NCBI RefSeq assembly: GCF_032586175.1
Contig: NZ_JAWHTE010000002.1
Span: forward strand, 248,001-312,000
Source of the DNA: Ovoidimarina sediminis
GTDB lineage: Bacteria > Pseudomonadota > Alphaproteobacteria > Rhodobacterales > Rhodobacteraceae
Direction of reading: 5' to 3'
Length of the DNA: 64,000 nucleotides
In this document: positions 7,487 through 15,237 of the stretch, in pieces
How the letters are laid out: the number at the start of each line of letters is the position of its first letter
Position numbering within the stretch: position 1 is the first letter of the stretch
Made by a program: the position numbers and the translations under genes
Notes under the pieces: model-generated
What the model saw: only the letters and a program-made list of their open reading frames with translations
Told to the model about the DNA's origin: nothing
Databases searched by the model: none

Positions 7487-9937
7487 ATGTCCCTGAAGTC
7501 GCTGCGCCTTGCCACTGCTGGCTGGATCCTGATCGCAGGCCTGACCCTCGCGGCCTGCGACACGGCGGAGGAACGCGCCGAGGAGCATTACGAGAATGCG
7601 CTTGAGCTTGTCGCCGCCGGCGATGTTGCGCGCGCCGCTATCGAATTCCGCAACGTGTTCAGCCTCAACGGTCAGCACCGCGATGCCCGCATGGCCTATG
7701 CCCGCATGCAGGAAACCGAGGGCGATTTCCGCGAGGCCTACCGACACTACAATCTCGTTGCCGAGCAGTACCCCAACGATCCGGAGGCGCGGCTCGCCCT
7801 GGCACAGCTCGCCATCCGTTTCGGCGACTGGGACGAAGTGCGGCGGCATGGTGAGCGGCTTGCCGAAGTTTCGCCCGACAATGAATCGACCGGGGCGATT
7901 TTCGCGCTTCTCGAATACCAGGATGCTGTCGAGGCAGAGGACGAAACGGCCCGCCGCAGCGCTGTTGCGCGGATCATCGAGATCAAGGACGACCTGCCGG
8001 ACGGTTCGATCGCCTCGCATGTCGCGATCGACAGCCTGCTGCGCGACGGAGACATGCGCGGTGCTCTTGAGCAGGTCGATGCCATTCTCGAGCGTGAGCC
8101 TCTGAACGAACGCTTCCACCAGTTGCGCCTGCAGCTTCTGGGCCAGCTTCGCGATCTGGACGAAACGCAGATCCAGCTGGAAACCATGGTGCAGCGGTTC
8201 CCGGAGTCAGAGCGCTACAAGCAGGCGCTGATCCAGTGGTACGTGAGTAACCGCAACCTGCCGGCGGCGGAGGCATTCATCCGCGATCAGATCGCCGCAT
8301 CCGAGGGCGAGACGCAGACGAGCTTCCGCGCCCTTCTGCTGCGCTTCAAGCGAGAGACCGAAGGTGTCGAGCCCGCGCTTGAAGAGGTCGACCGCATGCT
8401 TGCAAGCGGCGCACCCGCCGAACTCTTCGGGTCGATCCGCGCCGGTCTGATCTATGACCTCGGCAATCGTGACGAGGCGATCGCGGAGATGGAGGCGATT
8501 ATCGGCGAGGCCGAGGACACCGACGAGATCCGCAACATCAAGGTTTCGCTGGCCAAGATGCAGATGGGTGTCGGCAACGAAGTGGCCGCCCGCCAGAAGA
8601 TCGAAGAGGTGCTGGAAGCCGACCCGGGCAACGTGCCCGCGAACAAGATGCGCGCGTCCTGGCTTATCGAGGACGACATGGGCGATGACGCGATCCTCGC
8701 CCTTCGGACCGCGCTGGACCAGGCGCCCGATGACGCCGAAATCATGAGCCTCATGGCGCAGGCGCATCTGCGCAACGGCAGCCGCGGGCTTGCGGGTGAA
8801 ATGATGGCGCTCGCCGTAGAGGCCTCCGGTTCGGGGGCCAAGGAAAGCCTTACCTACGCCCGTTTCCTCATTGCAGACGACGAGTACAACACGGCCGAGC
8901 GGATCTTGATCGATTCCCTGCGCCGCGACCCGAGCAACACCGAGATTCTCAACCTTCTGGGCCGGATCTACCTGGAACTGGAAGATTGGGCGCGCGCCGA
9001 ACAGGTTGAGGGGACGCTACGCCGGTTCGACAGCACACAGAGTGTGAAGGACGCCGACGCGCTTCAGGTCGCCCGCCTGCAACGGCAGGGACGCCGCGAC
9101 GAGGCGATCGCCTTCCTGGAGGAACTTGCGCGTTCCGATGGTTCGATCGGCGGGCCCGATGTGGCACTTGTGCGCCAGCGGCTTGAAGAAGGCCAGGTCG
9201 CAGCCGCGCTGAACTATGTTGACGAGAGGCTCGAAAGCGCGCCGGACGATCCGCTGCTTCGCACGCTGCGCGCGGCCGTTCTGCAATCCGACGAACAGTG
9301 GGAGGCGGCCGAGGAGACCTACCGCGAAGTCCTCGCCGAAAATCCGGAGATCGAGGGTGTCTGGCGTTCGCTTTACTCCATGAAGCTGCGCCAGGGAGAG
9401 CCTGATGCCGCCCGCGCGGTGCTTCAGGAGGGGCTCGCGGCGATGCCCAATGCGGCCAACCTGCTTTGGGCCTATGCCGGGCAGCTTGAGCGTGACGGGG
9501 ACATCGATGGCGCCATCACCATCTATGAACGTCTTTACGAGCGTCTGCCGAATGCTCCGGTGATTGCGAACAACCTTGCCAGCCTGATCGCCACCTATCG
9601 CGAGGACGAGGAGTCGCTCGACCGCGCCTATACGATCGCCCGCCGCCTGCGCGGCACCGACATCGCGGCGTTCCAGGATACCTATGGCTGGATTGCCCAT
9701 CGTCGCGGCGATTTCGAGGAAGCAATCGACCATCTCGAGCCTGCCGCACGGGGCCTTCCAGGTGACCCGATCGTTCAGTACCATCTTGCGGCGGCCTATG
9801 CGGCGTCGGAACGTTATGACGAGGCGATCGCCCAGTTCCGCAAGGCGCTTGACATCGCGGGACCGGCCGACACCCGACCGCAATTCGAACGCGCGCGGGA
9901 GGAAATCGAACGTCTCGAAGCGCTGAGGCAACAGTAA
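7487..9937 (+). CDS. TPR-repeat lipoprotein of exopolysaccharide/PEP-CTERM-type locus (PrsT-like)
   Basis: This 816-residue protein begins with a lipoprotein signal (residues 1-24, lipobox LAAC with the acylated Cys at about 24). It consists almost entirely of tandem tetratricopeptide repeats; repeats such as GDVARAAIEFRNVFSLNGQH near the N-terminus and YDEAIAQFRKALDIAG near the C-terminus are clear. It is probably anchored in a membrane facing the periplasm, serving as a scaffold between the chain-length/kinase complex and the outer-membrane exporter. Size, lipobox and neighbours match the large TPR lipoprotein of PEP-CTERM polysaccharide loci. The ATG is 8 bases after GGAG. It is the first gene of the right arm. 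Confidence 0.85.
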   Translation: MSLKSLRLATAGWILIAGLTLAACDTAEERAEEHYENALELVAAGDVARAAIEFRNVFSLNGQHRDARMAYARMQETEGDFREAYRHYNLVAEQYPNDPEARLALAQLAIRFGDWDEVRRHGERLAEVSPDNESTGAIFALLEYQDAVEAEDETARRSAVARIIEIKDDLPDGSIASHVAIDSLLRDGDMRGALEQVDAILEREPLNERFHQLRLQLLGQLRDLDETQIQLETMVQRFPESERYKQALIQWYVSNRNLPAAEAFIRDQIAASEGETQTSFRALLLRFKRETEGVEPALEEVDRMLASGAPAELFGSIRAGLIYDLGNRDEAIAEMEAIIGEAEDTDEIRNIKVSLAKMQMGVGNEVAARQKIEEVLEADPGNVPANKMRASWLIEDDMGDDAILALRTALDQAPDDAEIMSLMAQAHLRNGSRGLAGEMMALAVEASGSGAKESLTYARFLIADDEYNTAERILIDSLRRDPSNTEILNLLGRIYLELEDWARAEQVEGTLRRFDSTQSVKDADALQVARLQRQGRRDEAIAFLEELARSDGSIGGPDVALVRQRLEEGQVAAALNYVDERLESAPDDPLLRTLRAAVLQSDEQWEAAEETYREVLAENPEIEGVWRSLYSMKLRQGEPDAARAVLQEGLAAMPNAANLLWAYAGQLERDGDIDGAITIYERLYERLPNAPVIANNLASLIATYREDEESLDRAYTIARRLRGTDIAAFQDTYGWIAHRRGDFEEAIDHLEPAARGLPGDPIVQYHLAAAYAASERYDEAIAQFRKALDIAGPADTRPQFERAREEIERLEALRQQ

Positions 9938-9985
9938 TCCGGCGCTTCGTGCACAAATTGTTGCCGGAGTGAGACGAATCCCCAG

Positions 9986-10020
9986 GGATTTGGGCAAATC
10001 CAGCCTTCCTGTGTGGATAA
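9986..10020. promoter_or_regulatory. Dyad and perfect DnaA-box match before the export gene
   Basis: The 145-base gap after the TPR gene holds a 6-bp hairpin GGATTT-GGGC-AAATCC (9986-10001) and, at 10012-10020, TGTGGATAA, the exact complement of the consensus DnaA box TTATCCACA. Whether either is used is unknown; a single DnaA box can occur by chance. The gap suggests the export-barrel-rhomboid part may have its own promoter or a control point. Confidence 0.35.
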
Positions 10021-10082
10021 GTCTTCATTGTTACGGAGAATCGCGATCTTAATGCGCGAACTTGGGGGATAAGAGGTGTGCC

Positions 10083-10682
10083 ATGTTGACCAGATTTCTG
10101 ATGATCTGCGCTGCGGTCGTGTTTGCCACCACGGCCTATGCTCAGTCGGGCTATCGTATTCAGTCCGGTGACCAGCTGACGATCGAGGTTCTCGAAGATC
10201 CTTCGCTGAACCGCCAGGTTCTGGTGCTGCCCGATGGATCGGTTTCCTTCCCGCTGGTGGGCGGAATCCGCGCCGGCGGCAAATCGACCGACCAGTTCCG
10301 CCAGGATCTGGCCAGCGCGCTTGCGCCGAACTTCGCGTCGTCGCCGTCGGTTTTCGTTTCCGTCGCGCGCCTGGCGCTCGAGGACGTGCCTGGCGCCGGA
10401 GAATTCATCACGGTCTACATGATGGGCGAGGTCGGGCAGCCGGGTATGATCCAGGTGGAGCCGGGCACCACGCTACTGCAATCCCTGGCACAATCGGGGG
10501 GCTTCTCGCCCTTCGCGGCAACGAAACGTATCCAGCTGCGCCGGGTCGACCCGCAAACGGGCGGCTACGTCAGCTTCAAGTTCAACTACCGTGCTCTCGA
10601 GAATGGCGCGGCAATTACAGGCAGGACAGTCCTTGCGGATGGCGACGTCATCGTTGTACCGCAGCGTAGGTTGTTCGAATAG
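10083..10682 (+). CDS. Polysaccharide export protein (Wza-like, PES + SLBB)
   Basis: This small export protein of about 199 residues has a signal peptide (MLTRFLMICAAVVFATTAYA) without a lipobox cysteine. A polysaccharide-export domain follows (YRIQSGDQLTIEVLEDPSL), then one SLBB domain (MMGEVGQPGMIQVEPGTTLL). It is far shorter than Wza and lacks the C-terminal amphipathic helix that forms the outer-membrane pore, so it probably works with the barrel protein encoded next. The open frame can start at a TTG at 10062, but the ATG at 10083 follows AGAGG and begins the signal peptide. Length and domain content match the export protein of PEP-CTERM-type loci. Confidence 0.85.
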   Translation: MLTRFLMICAAVVFATTAYAQSGYRIQSGDQLTIEVLEDPSLNRQVLVLPDGSVSFPLVGGIRAGGKSTDQFRQDLASALAPNFASSPSVFVSVARLALEDVPGAGEFITVYMMGEVGQPGMIQVEPGTTLLQSLAQSGGFSPFAATKRIQLRRVDPQTGGYVSFKFNYRALENGAAITGRTVLADGDVIVVPQRRLFE

Positions 10683-10694
10683 AAAAGAGGCGCG

Positions 10695-12101
10695 ATGACA
10701 GGCGGGTGGGGCAAGGCACTCGCGACAGGATTGGTAGCCGCCTTGATGGCGGTTCCTTCCGTTGCGCAGGATGGTGAGATCAGCAGAGACGGCCTCGTCC
10801 TGACGGGAGAGGTCGTCCTTGGTTTCGAGGCCGAAGACAACCGGGCGCTGGCAGCGAATTCGAGCGGCACCGACAGCCGGCTTTACGTCGACTACACGCT
10901 TGGCGGGTCGCTGGAGAACGAGCTGACCAGCCTGGAATTCTCGCTTGGCGGATCGTTCCAGCAGGAAAACTATGCGACACTCCGCGAAGATGACGGGTTC
11001 AGCGATCCGTTCTTCCGGCTGAATTACAGCCGCCGCGGCGCAGGTTCGCAGCTCAGCTTCAACGTAGGCTACCGGCAATCCGAACTCGTCGATTCCCTCG
11101 GTCTCGACCTGGACGGCGACCTTATCGACGAGACCTTCCTGCGGTCGGTCGGGGATCGGGAATTCCTGACGGTCGGTGCTTCGGCGGAGATCGGCATCGA
11201 CGCGCCCGTCGGCGCGCGGCTCGACGTCAACCGTACCGACACCAACTACAGCGGCCAGGTCAATCCGGACGTGTTCGACCGAACGACCGACACCGTTCGA
11301 TTGAGCACCTTCCTGCGCCCGCGCCAGACGCTGAGCTTCGGGATCTTCGCGGAACGTTCCGAATACGATGCGGAAGATCTCAATCCGCTTCCGACCGGGC
11401 AGATCATCGAACGCACGACCGATCGTCTTGGCGTCGCGGTCGAATACCAGATCAACCCGATCCTGAGCTTCTCGGGCTCTGTCTCGGCGGACGAGATCGA
11501 CGAGGTGCTGGACACGGGCGCAACCACCAACGACAGCGGCATCGGGCTCGACCTCGAGTTGACGCGGCAGGTACCGAACGGCCAGTTCAGCATCTTTGCA
11601 AACCGGACGATCGCCACCGGTATCAGCCGGACGCAGGTTGGTATCTCCCGCGCCCTTTCGATGCCCCGGGCGGAAGTCACGTTCTCCGGCGGGTTGAGCA
11701 GCAGCGATACCGGCGACACGGTTTTCTTCGCCGGGCTCGATTATTCCCGTGCCTTCCCCTCGGGGATCATGACCGCGCAGCTGACCCAGGATGCGCAGGT
11801 GAATGACGATGACGAGGAAGTCCTTCGCACGGTGTTCGAACTTAACTACCAGCACGAACTGACGCCGATCTCCTCGATCGGGGCGAACTTCTTCTACCTG
11901 CGCGCCGACGATATCGGTAGCGGTGCGGCGGATGAAGGCGACCGGGCGGAGCTTGAGATCGTTTACAGCCATGCGCTGAACCGGGACTGGGACTGGCAGC
12001 TTGGGTTCAGGACCCGCCACAACAATCCCTCGGTCGGGTCGTCCGCAACCTCGAACGCGATCTTCACGACCTTCGGGCGGAGCTTCTCGATCCGGCCGTA
12101 A
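10695..12101 (+). CDS. Outer-membrane beta-barrel protein of exopolysaccharide locus
   Basis: This 468-residue protein has a signal peptide ending near SVAQ (residue 25). Its body consists of alternating polar/hydrophobic strands with repeated Gly and aromatic residues (for example LSFNVGYRQSELVD and RTVFELNYQHELTPISSIGA). The C-terminus ends in a strand closing with aromatic, Ile and Pro residues, as in outer-membrane barrels. It fits the PEP-CTERM-associated barrel family that accompanies the short export protein, and probably supplies the outer-membrane pore. It starts 12 bases after the export gene and is followed closely by the rhomboid gene, so the three form one unit. No catalytic motif is visible. 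Confidence 0.8.
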   Translation: MTGGWGKALATGLVAALMAVPSVAQDGEISRDGLVLTGEVVLGFEAEDNRALAANSSGTDSRLYVDYTLGGSLENELTSLEFSLGGSFQQENYATLREDDGFSDPFFRLNYSRRGAGSQLSFNVGYRQSELVDSLGLDLDGDLIDETFLRSVGDREFLTVGASAEIGIDAPVGARLDVNRTDTNYSGQVNPDVFDRTTDTVRLSTFLRPRQTLSFGIFAERSEYDAEDLNPLPTGQIIERTTDRLGVAVEYQINPILSFSGSVSADEIDEVLDTGATTNDSGIGLDLELTRQVPNGQFSIFANRTIATGISRTQVGISRALSMPRAEVTFSGGLSSSDTGDTVFFAGLDYSRAFPSGIMTAQLTQDAQVNDDDEEVLRTVFELNYQHELTPISSIGANFFYLRADDIGSGAADEGDRAELEIVYSHALNRDWDWQLGFRTRHNNPSVGSSATSNAIFTTFGRSFSIRP

Positions 12102-12122
12102 TCGCCGGCCCCGGTGCGCGGC

Positions 12123-12776
12123 ATGGATCCTCAGACCCCGACCCCTTCGTCCGGCCTGCGTGTCTCTCCCGCAGCGCTTTGTATCCTGGTGATCTGCGTC
12201 GCGGTCGAACTGACGCTTCAGCTTGCCGATCTTGGGCTTCTCGATATCCGGCGTCTGCGGTTGAGATGCTATGAATATGGCGGCTTCTGGCCCGGCCTTC
12301 TTGACGACTGGCGGCCGAACTACGCCGCGCAGCCCTGGCTGATGTTCCTGACCTACGGGTTTCTGCACACCGGGCTGGCGCATCTGGTGGTGAACATGAT
12401 CACGCTCGTGTCGCTTGGGCGCGGCGTTTCCCAGCGTGGGGGCGAACGGGGTTTCCTGATCGTCTATGTGGGCTCCATCCTCGGCGGTGCGCTGGGATAC
12501 CTCTTTCTTGCCTCGTCGCCACAGCCCATGGTCGGCGCCTCGGGCGCGCTGTTCGGGCTTGCGGGGGCACTTCTTGCCTGGGAATTCCTCGACCGGCGGC
12601 GCGCGCGCGAGCGGCTGACACCCGTTTATGCCCTCGTTGCGCTTCTTGCGGTGCTGAACGTCGTTCTCTGGTGGGCGATGGGCGGGCAAATGGCCTGGCA
12701 GACCCATCTTGGCGGCGGCCTGGCGGGAGGCGCGATCGCGCTGATCCTTGCGCGCAAGGAGGCCCCTTCGGATTAA
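12123..12776 (+). CDS. Rhomboid-family intramembrane serine protease
   Basis: This polytopic protein of about 217 residues has six or so hydrophobic segments. The rhomboid signatures are all present: HLVVNM at residues 87-92, the catalytic Ser in GASGALFG at residue 140, and the catalytic His in QTHLGGG at residue 195. It would cleave membrane-anchored substrates within the inner membrane. It begins 21 bases after the barrel gene and closes the exopolysaccharide arm, a place where an exosortase or maturation protease might be expected. A GTG three codons upstream (12114) is an alternative start; neither has a strong Shine-Dalgarno, suggesting coupling to the barrel gene. Substrates are unknown; rhombosortase-like activity is only a possibility. 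Confidence 0.88.
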   Translation: MDPQTPTPSSGLRVSPAALCILVICVAVELTLQLADLGLLDIRRLRLRCYEYGGFWPGLLDDWRPNYAAQPWLMFLTYGFLHTGLAHLVVNMITLVSLGRGVSQRGGERGFLIVYVGSILGGALGYLFLASSPQPMVGASGALFGLAGALLAWEFLDRRRARERLTPVYALVALLAVLNVVLWWAMGGQMAWQTHLGGGLAGGAIALILARKEAPSD

Positions 12777-12833
12777 CGGTTTCGTTACGCCGGGCGCGCT
12801 AGGCAGGGGTGTGGGGGCGCTTGGGGTAGGACA

Positions 12834-12962
12834 ATGGTGCCGCAAAACAATGCACCGGTTCTTATCCGGCGCAAGAAAGTCGTGTCTGGCGACGGCCATC
12901 ATGGCGGCGCCTGGAAAGTTGCCATATTTTTCCTCTATGCCTTCAGGCGCTTTGCGCCGTGA
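12834..12962 (+). pseudogene. motB: Truncated motB remnant (flagellar motor stator N-terminus)
   Basis: Translation from the ATG at 12834 gives a 42-residue frame. Its first 30 residues, including VLIRRKKVVSGDGHHGGAWK, match the cytoplasmic N-terminus of MotB, which normally continues as WKVAYADFVTAMMAFF into the stator transmembrane helix. Here the similarity stops after WKVA at 12923 and the frame ends 13 codons later, so the helix and peptidoglycan-binding domain are gone. The rest of motB is not seen nearby. The stub lies directly beside the flagellar genes at 13.1-16.7 kb, so it looks like a deletion or rearrangement scar at the join between the polysaccharide locus and the flagellar cluster. 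Confidence 0.78.
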
Positions 12963-12985
12963 CGTTTCCTGTCCGTTTCGGACAG
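12946..12985. other. Two short hairpins after the motB stub
   Basis: Two compact perfect hairpins stand in tandem: GGCGC-TTT-GCGCC (12946-12958) and CTGTCCG-TTT-CGGACAG (12969-12985). Neither has a U-run, so they are weak terminator candidates for the convergent rhomboid and flgN-like transcripts. The rest of 12986-13099 shows nothing recognisable. Confidence 0.4.
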
Positions 12986-13099
12986 CACTCGGGCGCCGTT
13001 CTGACGACTGCGGGCAGGCCTTCGGGCCGTTCCGCGCCACCCCTCAGAGGATGCGGTTAGAGACGCTAGGGCGAATTTCCTTACATCCCCCTAACCGCT

Positions 13100-13438
13100 T
13101 CAGGCCTTCCGCTCGACAGAGGTTCGGGCCGTTCCGATCCGCATTGCATCGCCGGTTTGGGTGTAGCCGCCGATCGGCCCCTGCGCCTCGCGCATCGCCT
13201 GCAGGCGCCGCATCGCGTCGCGGATGCCATCCGCCGCCGCCGCCTGCAGCGCGCGGTTGCGTTCCGCATTTCCCTTCAGGTCGCGCAGCGCTTCCGCAGG
13301 GGTTCCCTGCAGCTGGCCCAGCAATGCCTCGCGCTCTTCCGCCAGGTCGCCGAGGCCGCCGAAGCGCCCGGTCAGAAGCGCCTCGCGCTCCGCCTCCAGG
13401 TTCGCGCGCAGCGCGTCAATGATGCCCGTCTGTGCCAT
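13100..13438 (-). CDS. FlgN-like flagellar protein
   Basis: This 112-residue helical, Ala/Glu/Arg-rich protein has a low-complexity coiled-coil body (LEAEREALLTGRFGGL near the N-terminus) and a C-terminal GGYTQTG segment. Both resemble the short FlgN-type export chaperones of Rhodobacterales flagellar clusters, which hold hook-filament junction proteins before export. The assignment rests on size, helical pattern, the C-terminal segment and its neighbour. Its start overlaps the end of the rod-binding gene by 23 bases, so the two are translationally coupled. Its stop is followed by the region that carries the motB scar. Confidence 0.6.
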   Translation of the reverse strand: MAQTGIIDALRANLEAEREALLTGRFGGLGDLAEEREALLGQLQGTPAEALRDLKGNAERNRALQAAAADGIRDAMRRLQAMREAQGPIGGYTQTGDAMRIGTARTSVERKA

Positions 13439-13706
13439 GGGCGGCCTCCGTCATGGATTTGAAAATCGCCTCGGCCAGGCCCAGGCCGCCGCGTTCGGTC
13501 AGCGCCTCGGCATGGGCGTCGCGCAGGAAAGAGGCGAACTGCGCCTCGCCCGCGCCGCCCCCGAAGGCGGATCGTGCCTCGCCATATCCCGCCGCTTTCA
13601 GCATTTCGGAAAGAAACACCGCTTCGAGGGCCTGTGCCGCGGCGCGCAGCGGCTCCGTCTCGGCAGACGGGGCGGCGCGCGCGGGCCCGGCAAGGGGATC
13701 GATCAT
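13416..13706 (-). CDS. flgJ: Rod-binding protein, FlgJ N-terminal domain type
   Basis: This 96-residue protein consists of the FlgJ rod-binding domain alone (LEAVFLSEMLKAAGYG near residue 27, then AQFASFLRDAHAEALTERGG and LGLAEAIFKSM). It lacks the C-terminal muramidase of enterobacterial FlgJ, which is normal for alphaproteobacteria. In a working flagellum it caps the growing rod in the periplasm. It is divergent from fliK across a 112-base gap and coupled to the flgN-like gene downstream. The family call is firm; whether the flagellum is still made is doubtful given the damage to motB and fliK nearby. Confidence 0.78.
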   Translation of the reverse strand: MIDPLAGPARAAPSAETEPLRAAAQALEAVFLSEMLKAAGYGEARSAFGGGAGEAQFASFLRDAHAEALTERGGLGLAEAIFKSMTEAAHGTDGHH

Positions 13707-13875
13707 CGAAAGTTCCGATCAAATTGCGTCGATTTTCCTGCATCTATCACGGTGGCGGTAAAGACCCGGTAACCGCGCCCACTCCATAACCGGCCTCGCG
13801 TTGCAGAATGTGCGTGAGATGACAGACCTGATTGCTTTTCTGATCGATCAGCCGGCCCAGATACGGCCCGCCCCC

Positions 13876-13917
13876 AATGCCAATGCCAATGCCAATGCCA
13901 ATGCCAATGCCAATGCC
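13876..13917 (+). repeat. Hexanucleotide tandem repeat in fliK
   Basis: Seven perfect copies of AATGCC lie near the start of the FliK ruler region and encode (Asn-Ala)7. The unit is a multiple of three, so slippage would change protein length without shifting frame. Confidence 0.97.
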
Positions 13918-15117
13918 GATGGCGCGGTGCCGGGGGCGGAGGCCAGGGCCGATACGCCCGGTTTCTCGGATATCCTGATATCCCTGATCCCCGCCCCGGT
14001 TGGCGAGGCCGTGGCGCCTGCGCCGGATCTGCCCGGCCTGGCGGAGGCCGTGCCCCTTCAGTTGGCGTTGCCCGCACCGATCGCTGCCGCTCAGGCGAGC
14101 CCGGCGCCTGTGACCCCCGCGTCTGAGGTGCGCGTCGCCTCCGTCCCGCTTGGAGATCAGGCAGTGCCTGCCGCACCGCCCCTGCGGGTGCAGATCACGC
14201 TTCCCAGCGATGGCCCCTTGTCAGTTGAACGCCCCGCGATGCCCTTGCCCGCCGTGCCGGGCAATACGGCGGATGCGGCGGAGGCCCGGAATACGGCCCT
14301 ACCGCCGGCGCCCGCTCAGGCGAAGCAGGGCCTTCCCGCAGGGTCCATTGAATTGCCTACAACGGCTGGCGTGGCGGTTTCCACCGCCGATCGGGACGCT
14401 GCCGGTCCCAACCGGCCAGCGCCGCCGCCCGTGGCCGGGCCGCGCGCCGCACCCTCACTGGCGACGCCGCTACCGCCAGAACCGGCGATCACGCGCCCGA
14501 TCCTTCCCGGCCCGGCGGAAGTGGCGTGGATGCCCGAACAGCCAGCGCCGCCGCCCCCGGCAACGCCTATGACAGGGCCTGTGACAGGTGCGATCCCCGC
14601 CGCTGGCGATGCGGCTCGCGTTGCGCCGCCCGCGGGTGCGGCGGGCCCCATCCCGGCCCCAGACGCCGTGCCGTATGCCGCGGCCGATGTGCCACGCAGC
14701 GTGCCACCGCCGGCCGCCGCGGGTTTGCCGCCTGTTCCGCCACCCGGGGCGCCAGACCCCGCCCCGGCGCGGCCAGAGCCTGGCGCCGCCCCAGCGGCAG
14801 GGGTTTCGCAGGATCCGGCGCCCGATGCGACGCGACGGCAGGCTGCGACAGGGCCCGGAGCGCCGGAGCGGGCGGCGTCTTTGCCTGCCGCGCCCGTGGC
14901 ACTCATGCCGGAGAGACCTTCGGCGCCCCCTGCGCCCGAGCGCCTTGCCGTGCGGGCCGGCCCCGTTCCTATGCTGCGGGAGGGCAAGCTACCCGAGCCA
15001 TCTCGTCCTGTGACCGATCTGCGCCCGGGCCGCCCGCGCCGGTGCTGGTGGCCCGGGATCGCGCCACTCCCGTGCCTGCCGCGCCGATCGGCGGAGGGTT
15101 CGAGCAGGCCCCGGCCG

Positions 15118-15237
15118 CACCGTCCCCCGCCGCACCGTCCCCCGCCGCACTGGCCCCCGCCACACCGGCCCCCGCCGCACCGGCCCCCGCCGCACTGGTC
15201 CCCGCCGCACTGGTCCCCGCCGCCCCGGCCCCTGACG
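15118..15237 (+). repeat. 15-bp minisatellite in fliK
   Basis: About eight units of 15 bases (type CAC(C/T)G(G/T)CCCCCGCCG) start at 15118, 15133, 15148, 15163, 15178, 15193, 15208 and 15223, the last one degenerate. In the downstream FliK frame they encode Pro/Ala-rich pentapeptides. They begin about 85 bases after the frameshift. Confidence 0.93.

Noticed and set aside
10473..13040. Minus-strand open frame of 855 codons under the export, barrel and rhomboid genes
   Set aside because: Shadow frame with no domain; the plus-strand genes carry clear signal peptides and motifs.
13876..13917. Short tandem array considered as a CRISPR-like repeat
   Set aside because: Uninterrupted hexamers with no spacers, inside coding sequence.
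14526..15020. Upstream part of the second fliK frame as an independent Cys-rich protein start
   Set aside because: Before about 15030 this frame is Cys/Arg-rich nonsense while the other frame gives the Pro/Ala ruler; only the part after the switch is coding.
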